Origin: Pseudalgibacter ostreae
Lineage (GTDB): Bacteria; Bacteroidota; Bacteroidia; Flavobacteriales; Flavobacteriaceae
Reading direction: 5' to 3'
Length of the DNA: 64,000 nucleotides
NCBI RefSeq assembly: GCF_042427585.1
Contig: NZ_JBHMFC010000021.1
Location: forward strand, 1-64,000
Shown one piece after another: positions 54,105 to 62,491 of this stretch. Both the position numbers and the translations under genes were made by a program. Under the pieces are notes generated by a model. That model saw nothing but the letters and a program-made list of their open reading frames with translations. It was not told the DNA's origin and did no database searches. Numbering within the stretch: the first letter of the stretch is position 1; each line of letters starts with the position of its first letter.

Positions 54105-54662
54105 TTATTGAAAATTGCTATAAGTTCTACCTCTTTCTTTGGGTAAATAGACTTGTGGTATAAAATTGCTTTCCGTCTCATGAGCCCAATATATATTTAT
54201 AATCCACCAACGTTCTTCGTCATTTAATAATTGTACGCTATTTATGCCTCTCATAAAAGGAGTTTCGTCGGTGTGGCTGTAGTAAGTTTCGTAAGTACTA
54301 AAAACTTGGGCGATGTTGCCAAACGTGTTTATGGTTCGGGAAACTTCTTTTTGAAAAAAACCTTGTTCCTTTAACCAACTGTCAGATTTTTTTATATAAT
54401 CATCGGGCGATAGATAACTTACCAAATGTGCCCCTTCGCTATTTCTTCCCGAGGGGATAAGTTTGGCTCCAGGTTTAAATAGATATTTAAAAAGTGTCCA
54501 ATTTCGGTTGGCGCCTTTTTCCCCCGAAATAACGGCGTAAAACGTCTCTAGGGTACTATCTAGGGTTTGAACCTTATCGGAATAATCTATTAGGGTTTTA
54601 TCTTGAGCCTGAGCTGAAAAGATTAAAGAAAACAACAAGAGTATGGTTACATATTTTTTCAT
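54105..54662 (-). CDS. exported hypothetical protein (possible SnoaL/NTF2-like)
   Basis: 185 aa with a clean Sec signal (MKKYVTILLLFSLIFSAQAQ). The mature part has NTF2-like features: TLDSTLETFYAVISGEKG near the start and RWWIINIYWAHETE near the end, flanking a hydrophobic sheet. I would place it in the NTF2/SnoaL superfamily with low certainty. Periplasmic. Convergent with pcm and downstream of smpB. Confidence 0.7.
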   Translation of the reverse strand: MKKYVTILLLFSLIFSAQAQDKTLIDYSDKVQTLDSTLETFYAVISGEKGANRNWTLFKYLFKPGAKLIPSGRNSEGAHLVSYLSPDDYIKKSDSWLKEQGFFQKEVSRTINTFGNIAQVFSTYETYYSHTDETPFMRGINSVQLLNDEERWWIINIYWAHETESNFIPQVYLPKERGRTYSNFQ

Positions 54663-54719
54663 CTGATTATTTAGATTTTAAAAAAACAATAATATTTTAA
54701 CGTTAAGGCGGCTTTGTAA

Positions 54720-55178
54720 TTATTTATAACTTTTTTTTATCCTATCCAGGTCGCGTTTATTATCACGATCTTTTATAGCTTCTCGTTTGTCAAATAATTT
54801 TTTACCTTTAGCTAAGGCAATACTTAATTTTGCCAAGCCTTTTTCGTTTAGAAATAAGCGTAGAGGCACTATGGTTAAGCCACTGGCTTGCACTTCCTTT
54901 AAAAGTTTTTTTAACTCTCGTTTGTTTAAAAGCAGTTTTCTTTCGGCCTTAGGCTTATGGTTGTAATAATTGCCAAAAGCATATTCTTCCACAGTCATAT
55001 TAATTACAAATAATTCTCCTTTATCATTAAACTCACAAAAACTCTCTGCTATAGAGGCTTTGCTGCTTCTAATGGATTTTATTTCGGTTCCCGATAAGAC
55101 GATCCCAGCTGTATATTTATCTAATATCTCATATTGGAAACGTGCCTTTTTGTTCTGTATGTTAACCCTGTTTTGCAT
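54720..55178 (-). CDS. smpB: SsrA-binding protein SmpB
   Basis: 152 aa from the ATG at 55178 (QNRVNIQNKKARFQYEILDKYTAGIVLSGTEIKSIR). SmpB binds tmRNA and brings it to stalled ribosomes; the conserved core runs from GIVLSGTEIKS through KLLKEVQASGLTIVPLRLFL, with the basic C-terminal tail KLFDKREAIKDRDNKRDLDR. An upstream in-frame ATG at 55184 adds only two residues. No tmRNA was found nearby. Confidence 0.95.
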   Translation of the reverse strand: MQNRVNIQNKKARFQYEILDKYTAGIVLSGTEIKSIRSSKASIAESFCEFNDKGELFVINMTVEEYAFGNYYNHKPKAERKLLLNKRELKKLLKEVQASGLTIVPLRLFLNEKGLAKLSIALAKGKKLFDKREAIKDRDNKRDLDRIKKSYK

Positions 55179-55323
55179 AAACACAAAATTACATAATTTA
55201 AAATTGTTTTGTTTTTTAAATGTGTTTTTTTGAATAAAAAATAAATTAGTGTCTAGCGAACTGTATATACCATAATAACAGCCATTATTGGCTTTTTTTT
55301 ATTTAATTCCCATAAAACATTTG

Positions 55324-55331
55324 TATTTTTG
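55324..55331 (+). promoter_or_regulatory. -7 element of lpdA
   Basis: TATTTTTG matches TAnnTTTG, 35 bases before the ATG. No TTG at the proper -33 distance, so a partial match. Confidence 0.4.
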
Positions 55332-55366
55332 ATATCAGTTTAAAATCAAAACGTCAATCTTATAAT

Positions 55367-56767
55367 ATGAATTCATACGATGTAGCCATTATCGGCTCTG
55401 GCCCTGGGGGCTACGTAGCAGCTATACGTTGCGCACAATTGGGAATGAAAACTGCTATCATTGAAAAATATGCGACCCTTGGTGGTACGTGTTTAAATGT
55501 AGGCTGTATTCCTAGTAAAGCACTTTTAGATTCTTCACATCATTATGAAGATGCTATAAAGCACTTTGAGGAGCACGGTATTGAGATTCCTGGAGATATT
55601 AAGGTGAATCTTGAAAAAATGATAGCCCGTAAACAATCGGTTGTAGACCAAACTACCGGTGGTATCGATTTTTTAATGAAAAAGAACAATATTGATGTTT
55701 ATCAAGGTTTGGGGCGCTTTAAAGACGCTACCCATATCATGATTTCTGGAGAAGAGTCTATTGAAATTGAAGCGAAAAACACCATTATTGCTACTGGTAG
55801 TAAACCCTCTAGCCTTCCCTTTATAAAACTTGATAAAGAGCGCATTGTAACCTCTACTGAAGCCCTGAAATTAAAAGAAATACCAAAGCACTTAATTGTG
55901 ATTGGTGGTGGCGCTATAGGTTTGGAGCTTGGGCAGGTATATAAAAGACTAGGAGCAGAAGTATCTGTAATCGAATTTATGGATAGGGTTATTCCAACAA
56001 TGGATGCTGGCTTATCTAAGGAACTTAATAAGGTTTTAAAGAAACAAAAATTTAAAATCAACACCTCTCATAAAGTAAAATCTGTAGAGCGTGTAGGGGA
56101 CGAGGTTATTGTGAAGGCCGATGATAAAAAAGGAAATGAAGTAGAATTTAAAGGCGATTACTGTTTGGTATCGGTAGGCCGACGTCCATATACAGATGGC
56201 TTAAATGCTGAAGCCGCAGGAGTAACGTTAACAGAGCGCGGACAAATTGAGGTAAACGACCAATTACAAACCTCGGCAAAGAATATTTATGCCATTGGTG
56301 ATGTAGTAAAAGGCGCAATGTTGGCACATAAAGCAGAAGAAGAAGGTGTGTTTGTAGCAGAAACTTTGGCAGGACAAAAACCACATATCGATTACAACTT
56401 AATTCCAGGCGTGGTGTATACTTGGCCAGAAGTAGCTGCAGTAGGTAAAACGGAAGAGCAGCTTAAGGAGGCTGATGTGGCATATAAAACAGGGTCTTTC
56501 CCTATGCGTGCTTTAGGAAGAAGTAGAGCGAGTATGGATTTGGATGGTTTTGTTAAAATTCTGGCAGATAAAGCTACAGATGAAATTTTAGGTGTGCACA
56601 TGATTGGTGCTCGTGCTGCAGATATGATTGCAGAAGCGGTTGTGGCAATGGAGTACCGTGCATCTGCAGAAGATATATCAAGAATGTCCCATGCACATCC
56701 CACTTACACGGAGGCTATTAAAGAAGCAGCATTAGCAGCCACTGGTGATAGGGCATTACATATTTAA
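55367..56767 (+). CDS. lpdA: dihydrolipoyl dehydrogenase
   Basis: 466 aa FAD enzyme. GSGPGGYVAAI binds FAD, GGTCLNVGCIPSK holds the redox Cys pair (C42, C47), GGGAIGLELGQVYKRLGAEV binds NAD and MSHAHPTYTEA carries the catalytic His-Glu. It reoxidises lipoamide in pyruvate and 2-oxoglutarate dehydrogenase complexes and glycine cleavage. Stand-alone gene with strong terminators. Confidence 0.96.
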   Translation: MNSYDVAIIGSGPGGYVAAIRCAQLGMKTAIIEKYATLGGTCLNVGCIPSKALLDSSHHYEDAIKHFEEHGIEIPGDIKVNLEKMIARKQSVVDQTTGGIDFLMKKNNIDVYQGLGRFKDATHIMISGEESIEIEAKNTIIATGSKPSSLPFIKLDKERIVTSTEALKLKEIPKHLIVIGGGAIGLELGQVYKRLGAEVSVIEFMDRVIPTMDAGLSKELNKVLKKQKFKINTSHKVKSVERVGDEVIVKADDKKGNEVEFKGDYCLVSVGRRPYTDGLNAEAAGVTLTERGQIEVNDQLQTSAKNIYAIGDVVKGAMLAHKAEEEGVFVAETLAGQKPHIDYNLIPGVVYTWPEVAAVGKTEEQLKEADVAYKTGSFPMRALGRSRASMDLDGFVKILADKATDEILGVHMIGARAADMIAEAVVAMEYRASAEDISRMSHAHPTYTEAIKEAALAATGDRALHI

Positions 56768-56807
56768 AATGTATAAAGGGATAGAAATCTTATAATACGT
56801 TTGTATA

Positions 56808-56846
56808 AAAAAAGCGACGCTAACTTTAAAATTAGCGTCGCTTTTT
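56808..56846. terminator. bidirectional rho-independent terminator
   Basis: Perfect arms AGCGACGCTAA and TTAGCGTCGCT, with A7 before the left arm and T5 after the right arm, so it can stop transcripts from both lpdA and the convergent eda operon. Confidence 0.88.
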
Positions 56847-56870
56847 GGTATTTGTTCTTATAGATTTTAT

Positions 56871-56907
56871 ACACCTCATAGGTTTGAAAAACAGATGAGG
56901 TGTTTTT
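56871..56907 (+). terminator. second terminator hairpin between lpdA and eda
   Basis: Perfect arms ACACCTCAT and ATGAGGTGT around 14 bases, followed by T5. The T run is on the plus side, so it backs up the lpdA terminator; it lies 22 bases past the eda stop. Confidence 0.65.
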
Positions 56908-56928
56908 TCTATACAGACAATTCTATTT

Positions 56929-57600
56929 TTATTGTTTTCTAATCGATTTGATAATATCTAAAGCTGCTTTAACATCTTTCTGAAGCTTTGCATAATCTTT
57001 ATTGGCGATAATGTCTTTAGAAATCAATTGAGAGCCCATACCAACACAAGTTACACCAGCATTAAACCATCCTGTTAAGTTTTCAACAGTTGGAGATACA
57101 CCACCAGTAGGCATAATGCTTGTCCAAGGTTGTGGGCCTTTAATGCCTTTTACAAATTGAGGGCCATATATATCACCAGGAAATAATTTAACGATTTCAC
57201 AGCCTAATTCTTCGGCTCTAGCAATTTCAGTTAACGTTCCACAACCTGGAGACCATAATACTTTTTTACGATTACATGCGATGGCAATATCTTCTCTTAA
57301 AACAGGCGTTACTATAAAGTTAGCGCCTAAAGCCATATATAAAGATGCTGCAGCGGCATCGGTTACAGAACCAACACCCATAATCATGCCTGGCAATTCT
57401 TTATTCGCATACTTCGTTAATTCACCAAAAACCTCGTGAGCGAAATCACCTCTTGCAGTAAATTCCATTAAACGCGCACCACCATCGTAGCAAGCTTTTA
57501 ATACGTTTTTACTTAATTCTAAATTGTTGCTAAAAAATAATGGAACCATTCCGGTTTCTTTCATTACTTGAGCGACTTCTAATCTTGAAAATTGTGCCAT
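56929..57600 (-). CDS. eda: KDPG/KHG aldolase (2-dehydro-3-deoxyphosphogluconate aldolase)
   Basis: 223 aa TIM-barrel class I aldolase. ECEIVKLFPGDIYGPQFVKG carries the Schiff-base lysine (VKLFPG), with MEFTARGDFAHEVF and a substrate-binding loop IMPTGGVSP. It splits KDPG into pyruvate and glyceraldehyde-3-phosphate, the last step of uronate/Entner-Doudoroff breakdown. Last gene of kdgK-pfk-eda, with an 87-base gap to pfk that contains an inverted repeat. Confidence 0.93.
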   Translation of the reverse strand: MAQFSRLEVAQVMKETGMVPLFFSNNLELSKNVLKACYDGGARLMEFTARGDFAHEVFGELTKYANKELPGMIMGVGSVTDAAAASLYMALGANFIVTPVLREDIAIACNRKKVLWSPGCGTLTEIARAEELGCEIVKLFPGDIYGPQFVKGIKGPQPWTSIMPTGGVSPTVENLTGWFNAGVTCVGMGSQLISKDIIANKDYAKLQKDVKAALDIIKSIRKQ

Positions 57601-57633
57601 ATTATTGTTTTTTTTAATGATAATGATTTAATT

Positions 57634-57656
57634 TTCCAATATTTTTTATATTGGAA
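57634..57656. repeat. inverted repeat between pfk and eda
   Basis: Nine-base arms TTCCAATAT and ATATTGGAA around five T, in the 87-base gap before eda. It could be an RNA stem-loop in the polycistronic transcript or a protein site; it does not match the LacI operators nearby. Confidence 0.45.
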
Positions 57657-57687
57657 TTTGTAATTCTTTTATATAGGACGTATTACT

Positions 57688-58905
57688 TTAGTCCCAATTT
57701 AATATCTTTTTGAAATCATATGCTTCTGGATTGGAAACATATTGTTTTGCGTTTTCATAATCCTTTTCTTGAATGTAGAAAAGGTTCTTAATAAACAGTT
57801 GTGCCATATCGGAGTCGATATCCACCAATCTTGGGGGAATCTTGCCATTTTCATCCTCAAAATCCTTTAAATATAATGGCGAAATATCTCCTCTGGAATT
57901 GGCGCTCACGATACAGCCTGAAATCCCTTGGTCGTATAGCTTTTTAACACCAATACCTAACAATGTACATAGTGTTAAATCGAATGCAATGGGGTTACAG
58001 CATCTTAATTCGTAGCCAAGCTCTACGGGTCTAGATTTTATTTGTAGCCCAATTTCTTTCAACCTAACCTGTAACAGATAATTGAATATATGCGATTTAC
58101 TAACGTTGCCTAGTTCTGGATGCCCATGATCATCATAAGTAAAGTTAATGCCAGAATTTATGATTTCTTCTTCATCCATAAAATGAAAAACACCCTCACT
58201 AACCAAAGCGACACCGTACTCAACACCTTTAATTTTACATTTAACGATAGAAGAGATGATCATATTGATAATCTTATCAAATGTAATATTAGTTTTGTTG
58301 AACATTTCTGGAATAATCATCATTTGGAAATGACAAGCAGATGCAATCCCAAAGGCTAGATGTCCTGCAGAGCGCCCCATGGCAGACATAACGAACCAGT
58401 TCTCGCTGGTTCGGGCATCTTCATAAACCGTATTGCCAATACGAACACCTTCATCTTTAGCAGTATGGAACCCAAAAGTAGGGTTTCTATCTGGTAAGGG
58501 TAAATCGTTATCGATGGTTTTAGGAACATGGATGTGGGAAATTGTTAGGTGTTGGTCCTGGAGGTATTTGGTTAACCTATTAGCGGTAGATGCGGTATCG
58601 TCTCCTCCAATGGTTACTAATAATTTTACATTATGTTTTTTGAAAAAATCGGGTTTAAAGTCACTGTCTTTAGGTTTAAATCTACTCATAATTAATGTAG
58701 ATCCCCCTCGACTAAAAATACGGTCGGCATGGTGAAAATCGAAAATCTTTAGTTCGGGCTCATCAGAAAGTAAGCCCTGATAGCCATGGTGGACACCAAT
58801 GACTTTATAACCGTCCTTTAAGAATGTTTTGGCCAATGTACTAATAACGGTATTAATGCCAGGAGCAGGGCCACCCCCACAAATAATTGCAATGGACTTT
58901 TCCAT
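57688..58905 (-). CDS. 6-phosphofructokinase, predicted pyrophosphate-dependent
   Basis: 405 aa PFK. ICGGGPAPGINTVISTLAK opens the protein; GGDDT at 100-104 and PKTIDND at 128-134 carry the residues (D103, K129) that in characterised enzymes specify pyrophosphate rather than ATP (ATP enzymes have GGDGS and PGTIDND). MGRSAGHLAFGIA binds fructose-6-phosphate. It interconverts fructose-6-phosphate and fructose-1,6-bisphosphate. Its place between kdgK and eda suggests a link between KDG breakdown and hexose-phosphate supply. Confidence 0.9.
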   Translation of the reverse strand: MEKSIAIICGGGPAPGINTVISTLAKTFLKDGYKVIGVHHGYQGLLSDEPELKIFDFHHADRIFSRGGSTLIMSRFKPKDSDFKPDFFKKHNVKLLVTIGGDDTASTANRLTKYLQDQHLTISHIHVPKTIDNDLPLPDRNPTFGFHTAKDEGVRIGNTVYEDARTSENWFVMSAMGRSAGHLAFGIASACHFQMMIIPEMFNKTNITFDKIINMIISSIVKCKIKGVEYGVALVSEGVFHFMDEEEIINSGINFTYDDHGHPELGNVSKSHIFNYLLQVRLKEIGLQIKSRPVELGYELRCCNPIAFDLTLCTLLGIGVKKLYDQGISGCIVSANSRGDISPLYLKDFEDENGKIPPRLVDIDSDMAQLFIKNLFYIQEKDYENAKQYVSNPEAYDFKKILNWD

Positions 58906-58958
58906 AAAGAGTTTTTGGAGAATTTAGATGTTCGGATAAAACGTTTATTTTAGAAAAA

Positions 58959-59019
58959 CCTGCAAGGTAAATTACTGCGATACTTTTAAGGGGTATCGGG
59001 GCAGTAATGACCTTGCAGG
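58959..59019 (-). terminator. large nested hairpin downstream of kdgK
   Basis: Three nested arm pairs: CCTGCAAGGT/ACCTTGCAGG outside, ATTACTGC/GCAGTAAT in the middle, GATAC/GTATC inside. Read on the minus strand it starts 16 bases after the kdgK stop and is followed by T5, so it may act as a partial terminator or mRNA-processing stem between kdgK and pfk. Confidence 0.6.
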
Positions 59020-59034
59020 CCTATAAATATAGTA

Positions 59035-60075
59035 TTATCTTGCTACTCGACCAGAAGCGTCTCCGCCCATAAGTTTTTTAACCTCATCAACGGTTACCAA
59101 GTTGGCATCTCCTTTAATGGTGTGTTTTAAACAGGATGCAGCTACAGCAAAATCCAATGCGTTTTGATCGTTATCAGGGTAAGTTAACAAACCGTAGATC
59201 AATCCACCCATAAATGAATCTCCACCACCAACACGGTCTACAATATCCGTTATTTGGTACTGGCGGGTTTCGTACATTTTTTTACCATCGTAAAGAACAC
59301 CTGCCCATGTGTTGTGAGATGCAGAGATAGAACCTCTCAAAGTGGTGATTACTTTTTTAGCTCTTGGGAATTTTTTCATCATTTGTTGACAAACAGATAA
59401 GAAGGCTTCAGCTTTAACATCATGTCCTTGTGTTTGTACGCTAATTCCTTCTGGTTTAATACCAAAATGCATTTCAGCATCTTCTTCATTTCCAAGAATA
59501 ACATCACAATACGATGTTAGCTCAGTCATGATGGTTTCACGGTCGCCATCGTAGTTCCATAATTTTGCACGATAATTTAAGTCAGTAGAAATTGTAATTC
59601 CTAATTTGCTAGCAGCCTTAACAGCCTCTAAACAAACATCGGCAGAACTTTGAGAAATAGCTGGTGTAATACCAGTCCAATGGAACCATTCTACGCCTTT
59701 AAATACTTCTTCCCAGTTGATCATACCGGGTTGGATGCTCGCCATTGAAGAGTGAGCTCTGTCGTAAACCACTTTACTGCCTCTAGATACCGCTCCTGTT
59801 TCTAAGAAATAGATTCCTAAACGTTCGCCACCCCATACAATTTTATCTACGCCAACACCTCTTTTGCGCATTTCCATCATAGCACATTCACCAATGTCAT
59901 TTTTTGGTAAACGGGTAACAAAATCGGTTGAAATACCGTAATTGGCCAAAGATACGGCCACGTTTGATTCCCCACCTCCGTAAACAACGTCAAAACTGTT
60001 TGCTTGTGAAAATCTTAAAAATCCTTCAGGAGCTAATCTTAACATGATTTCTCCAAATGTTACAACTCTACTCAT
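59035..60075 (-). CDS. kdgK: 2-dehydro-3-deoxygluconate kinase (PfkB family)
   Basis: 346 aa ribokinase-like sugar kinase. VVTFGEIMLRLAPEGFLRF with YGGGESNVAVSLANYGI binds substrate, and the anion hole/catalytic Asp lies in VDRVGGGDSFMGGLIYGLL. Phosphorylates 2-keto-3-deoxygluconate to KDPG. First gene of the kdgK-pfk-eda operon; a LacI-type palindrome lies about 50 bases upstream of its start. Confidence 0.92.
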   Translation of the reverse strand: MSRVVTFGEIMLRLAPEGFLRFSQANSFDVVYGGGESNVAVSLANYGISTDFVTRLPKNDIGECAMMEMRKRGVGVDKIVWGGERLGIYFLETGAVSRGSKVVYDRAHSSMASIQPGMINWEEVFKGVEWFHWTGITPAISQSSADVCLEAVKAASKLGITISTDLNYRAKLWNYDGDRETIMTELTSYCDVILGNEEDAEMHFGIKPEGISVQTQGHDVKAEAFLSVCQQMMKKFPRAKKVITTLRGSISASHNTWAGVLYDGKKMYETRQYQITDIVDRVGGGDSFMGGLIYGLLTYPDNDQNALDFAVAASCLKHTIKGDANLVTVDEVKKLMGGDASGRVAR

Positions 60076-60124
60076 TTTTGTTTTTTTTAATGTTTATGAT
60101 TTCTGGTTTAATTTATATGCTTTC

Positions 60125-60140
60125 GTTCAATCGTTTGAAC
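60125..60140. promoter_or_regulatory. LacI-type operator upstream of kdgK
   Basis: GTTCAATCGTTTGAAC, a 16-base palindrome with one mismatched pair, resembling the perfect palindrome at 60274. It lies 50 bases before the kdgK ATG and is a likely binding site for the neighbouring LacI regulator. Confidence 0.65.
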
Positions 60141-60248
60141 ACTTTTTTTAAAAAGATGGTGCTATTCATTCTTTAAATCTACCACTCGTATGGCTTTTAA
60201 ACAGCTTGTTAATGTTTGCGTTATATTTAAAATTTAAAATAATACCCT

Positions 60249-60295
60249 TTGTTTTTCAATTAAAAAGCTTAGTTTTGTTCAAACGTTTGAACAAA
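60249..60295 (+). promoter_or_regulatory. promoter and autoregulatory operator of LacI regulator 1
   Basis: TTG at 60249, 18 bases, TAGTTTTG at 60270-60277. A 22-base perfect palindrome at 60274-60295, with core GTTCAAACGTTTGAAC, overlaps the -7 element and the predicted transcription start, so occupancy would block transcription. Confidence 0.68.
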
Positions 60296-60307
60296 TATAT
60301 AAAATTT

Positions 60308-61333
60308 TTGATAACTAAAAAAAAAACAACCATAAAAGATATTGCTAATGTTTTGGGTATTACGCCATCTGCGGTATCCAAAGCTTTGAGCGACCATCCT
60401 AGAATTAGTGACAAGACTAAAGCTGATGTGATACAGGTGGCTAAAAATTTAAATTACCAACCCAATCATTTGGCAAGTGCTCTAAGAAAAGGAAAAAGCA
60501 ATTTGGTAGGTCTTATTATCCCAAAAGCGAATAGTCATTTCTTTTCTTCAGTCTTACAAAGTATGGAAGAAATTTTAAATGAAAAAGGATATAGTGTTAT
60601 AATTTCACAATCTAATGAATCTTACAGGCAGGAGTGTGAGAGTATCGATGCGCTTTTATTTACACAAGTGGATGGTATAATTGCTTCATTAGCGAATGAA
60701 ACGTTAGATTTTTCGTATTATGAGAAAATTAAGGCTAAAGGCATTCCTTTGATTCTGTTTGATCGCGGTGAAAATGATTTGGAAGTGGATTATATTGGAA
60801 TCGATGATTACCAAAGCAGTCATTTAATTGTAGATCATTTAGTAGCGCAAGGCTGTAAAAGGATTGCACATATTGCTGGCTATAACCATACCCGAATTTA
60901 TAAAAACAGGATTAGAGGCTATAGGGATGCTTTAGATAAACATCAATTGCCTATAGAAGATGCTTTGATATTGGAAGGCAATTTAAGTTTGGAAGATGGT
61001 AGGGCAAAAATGGAAACTTTGCTAAAATTGCCACAACGACCGGATGCTGTTTATGCTGCGGGAGATTTTGCTGCTTTAGGAGCGTTACAGGTTTTAAAAG
61101 AACACGGTGTAAAAATGCCAGAAGATATTGCTCTTGTGGGCTTTGGGAACGAACCTTTTACATCGTATGTAAGTCCGTCTATCTCTACAGTAAACCAAAA
61201 TAGTGAGGCTATTGGTAGGTTTGCGGCAGAGGCTTTTCTTTATCGTATTGAAAATCCAAAAGAGAAAGTATCCTTAAAGAAAAAGATTTTAAACGCCGAG
61301 TTGGTGGTAAGAGCGTCTTCCAAAAAGAGTTGA
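60308..61333 (+). CDS. LacI-family transcriptional regulator 1
   Basis: 341 aa from TTG 60308. The helix-turn-helix is at the N-terminus, TTIKDIANVLGITPSAVSKALSDHPRIS, followed by the hinge (NHLASALRKGKSNLVGLI) and a periplasmic-binding-protein-like effector domain (YIGIDDYQSSHLIVDHLV, DAVYAAGDFAALGALQVL). An open frame runs upstream to an ATG at 60206, but that would put the promoter and palindrome inside the gene. It probably represses the kdgK operon and itself, releasing on a KDG-pathway intermediate. Effector unknown. Confidence 0.9.
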   Translation: MITKKKTTIKDIANVLGITPSAVSKALSDHPRISDKTKADVIQVAKNLNYQPNHLASALRKGKSNLVGLIIPKANSHFFSSVLQSMEEILNEKGYSVIISQSNESYRQECESIDALLFTQVDGIIASLANETLDFSYYEKIKAKGIPLILFDRGENDLEVDYIGIDDYQSSHLIVDHLVAQGCKRIAHIAGYNHTRIYKNRIRGYRDALDKHQLPIEDALILEGNLSLEDGRAKMETLLKLPQRPDAVYAAGDFAALGALQVLKEHGVKMPEDIALVGFGNEPFTSYVSPSISTVNQNSEAIGRFAAEAFLYRIENPKEKVSLKKKILNAELVVRASSKKS

Positions 61334-61343
61334 TTTTTTCTCG

Positions 61344-62366
61344 TTATTTTTTTTGACTGGAACTTCTAATTATCAATTCAGAGTCCAATAAGGTCGACGA
61401 TATCTGTTGTTCTTTTAAATTATCGGTCATTTGTTCTAACAAGGTGCGAGAAGCCATTTTTCCAATCTCAAAAGCGGGCTGGTGTATGGTTGTTAAAGAG
61501 GGTTCTATAATTGCCGAAATAGGATCGTTGTTAAAACCTACCACCGCAATGTCTTCCGGAACCTTAACGCCTTGTGTTTTAAAATATTTCATAGCACTTA
61601 TGGCGGCAGTGTCGTTAGCAGATACAACACCGTCTATACCTTTTAATTCCAAGATTTTTTTAGCGGAGGCCATCCCATCTTCTTCAGACAGACCAGATTC
61701 AAAAATATGCTTTGCGTTAGCTTCTAAATTATGTTTTTTTAATGCAGCCATATAGCCTTTTTGGCGTTGTCTATACAGTTCAATTTTTTGTGATCCAGAC
61801 AAGTGGGCTATACGGGTACATCCTTGAGAAATTAGATGTTCTGTAGCCATAAAGCTAGCATGAACATTATCAATAGTAATATTAGAGCAGTTTTTTAAAA
61901 AACAGGGTCTATCAAAAAATATAATAGGCTTTTCAAGACTTTGGTAAGCTTCAAGGTGTTTGTAGTCTGTGGTTTCCATAGAGATGGAGATGATAATGCC
62001 ATCCACACGATTGGATATTAATGTAGACATTATTTTCTTTTCCCTATCGATGGAATCTAAGGATTGGCAAATAAGCACATTATATCCAGCTTCATGTGCC
62101 GTTTCTTCAATACCCGCAATAACCGTGGAAAAGAAGTATCTAGAAATTCTTGGTATTACTACAGCTATAGTGTGTGTTTTATTGGTGCGGAGATTGGATG
62201 CCAGGCTATTGCGTTGGTAACCCAGTTCTTTGGCTTTTTTAATAATAAGGCCTTTTGTTTTTTGAGAAACCCGTGGACTATCGTTTAAAGCCCGAGACAC
62301 AGTAGAACTATCAATCCCTAGGGCTTTGGAAATATCATGAATGGTTGCTCTTTCTTTTTTCATCAC
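61344..62366 (-). CDS. LacI-family transcriptional regulator 2
   Basis: 340 aa, same fold as regulator 1 but distinct DNA-binding helix: ATIHDISKALGIDSSTVSRALNDSPRVS. The effector domain has IDNVHASFMATEHLISQGCTRIAHLSG and GVVSANDTAAISAMKYFKTQGVKVPEDIAVVGFNNDP. Convergent with regulator 1 and divergent from kduI, sharing the intergenic region with a perfect palindrome. Likely controls kduI-kduD and itself. Confidence 0.92.
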   Translation of the reverse strand: MMKKERATIHDISKALGIDSSTVSRALNDSPRVSQKTKGLIIKKAKELGYQRNSLASNLRTNKTHTIAVVIPRISRYFFSTVIAGIEETAHEAGYNVLICQSLDSIDREKKIMSTLISNRVDGIIISISMETTDYKHLEAYQSLEKPIIFFDRPCFLKNCSNITIDNVHASFMATEHLISQGCTRIAHLSGSQKIELYRQRQKGYMAALKKHNLEANAKHIFESGLSEEDGMASAKKILELKGIDGVVSANDTAAISAMKYFKTQGVKVPEDIAVVGFNNDPISAIIEPSLTTIHQPAFEIGKMASRTLLEQMTDNLKEQQISSTLLDSELIIRSSSQKK

Positions 62367-62406
62367 TAGTTTTTGGACACGAAATCAAATTTACATATAA
62401 GTTTAG

Positions 62407-62467
62407 CAAATATAATTATAATCCAGAATACAATCGATTGTATTTTGATAAAAATTTATTACTTTTG
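62407..62467. promoter_or_regulatory. shared operator and divergent promoters for LacI 2 and kduI
   Basis: The perfect palindrome AATACAATCGATTGTATT (62427-62444) contains TTG on the plus strand (62438-62440), 19 bases before TACTTTTG (62460-62467, kduI promoter), and TTG on the minus strand (62433-62431), 16 bases before TATATTTG (62414-62407, regulator promoter). One bound repressor would cover both -33 elements. Confidence 0.75.
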
Positions 62468-62491
62468 CTTTAAATTTAAAACACTTTAATT

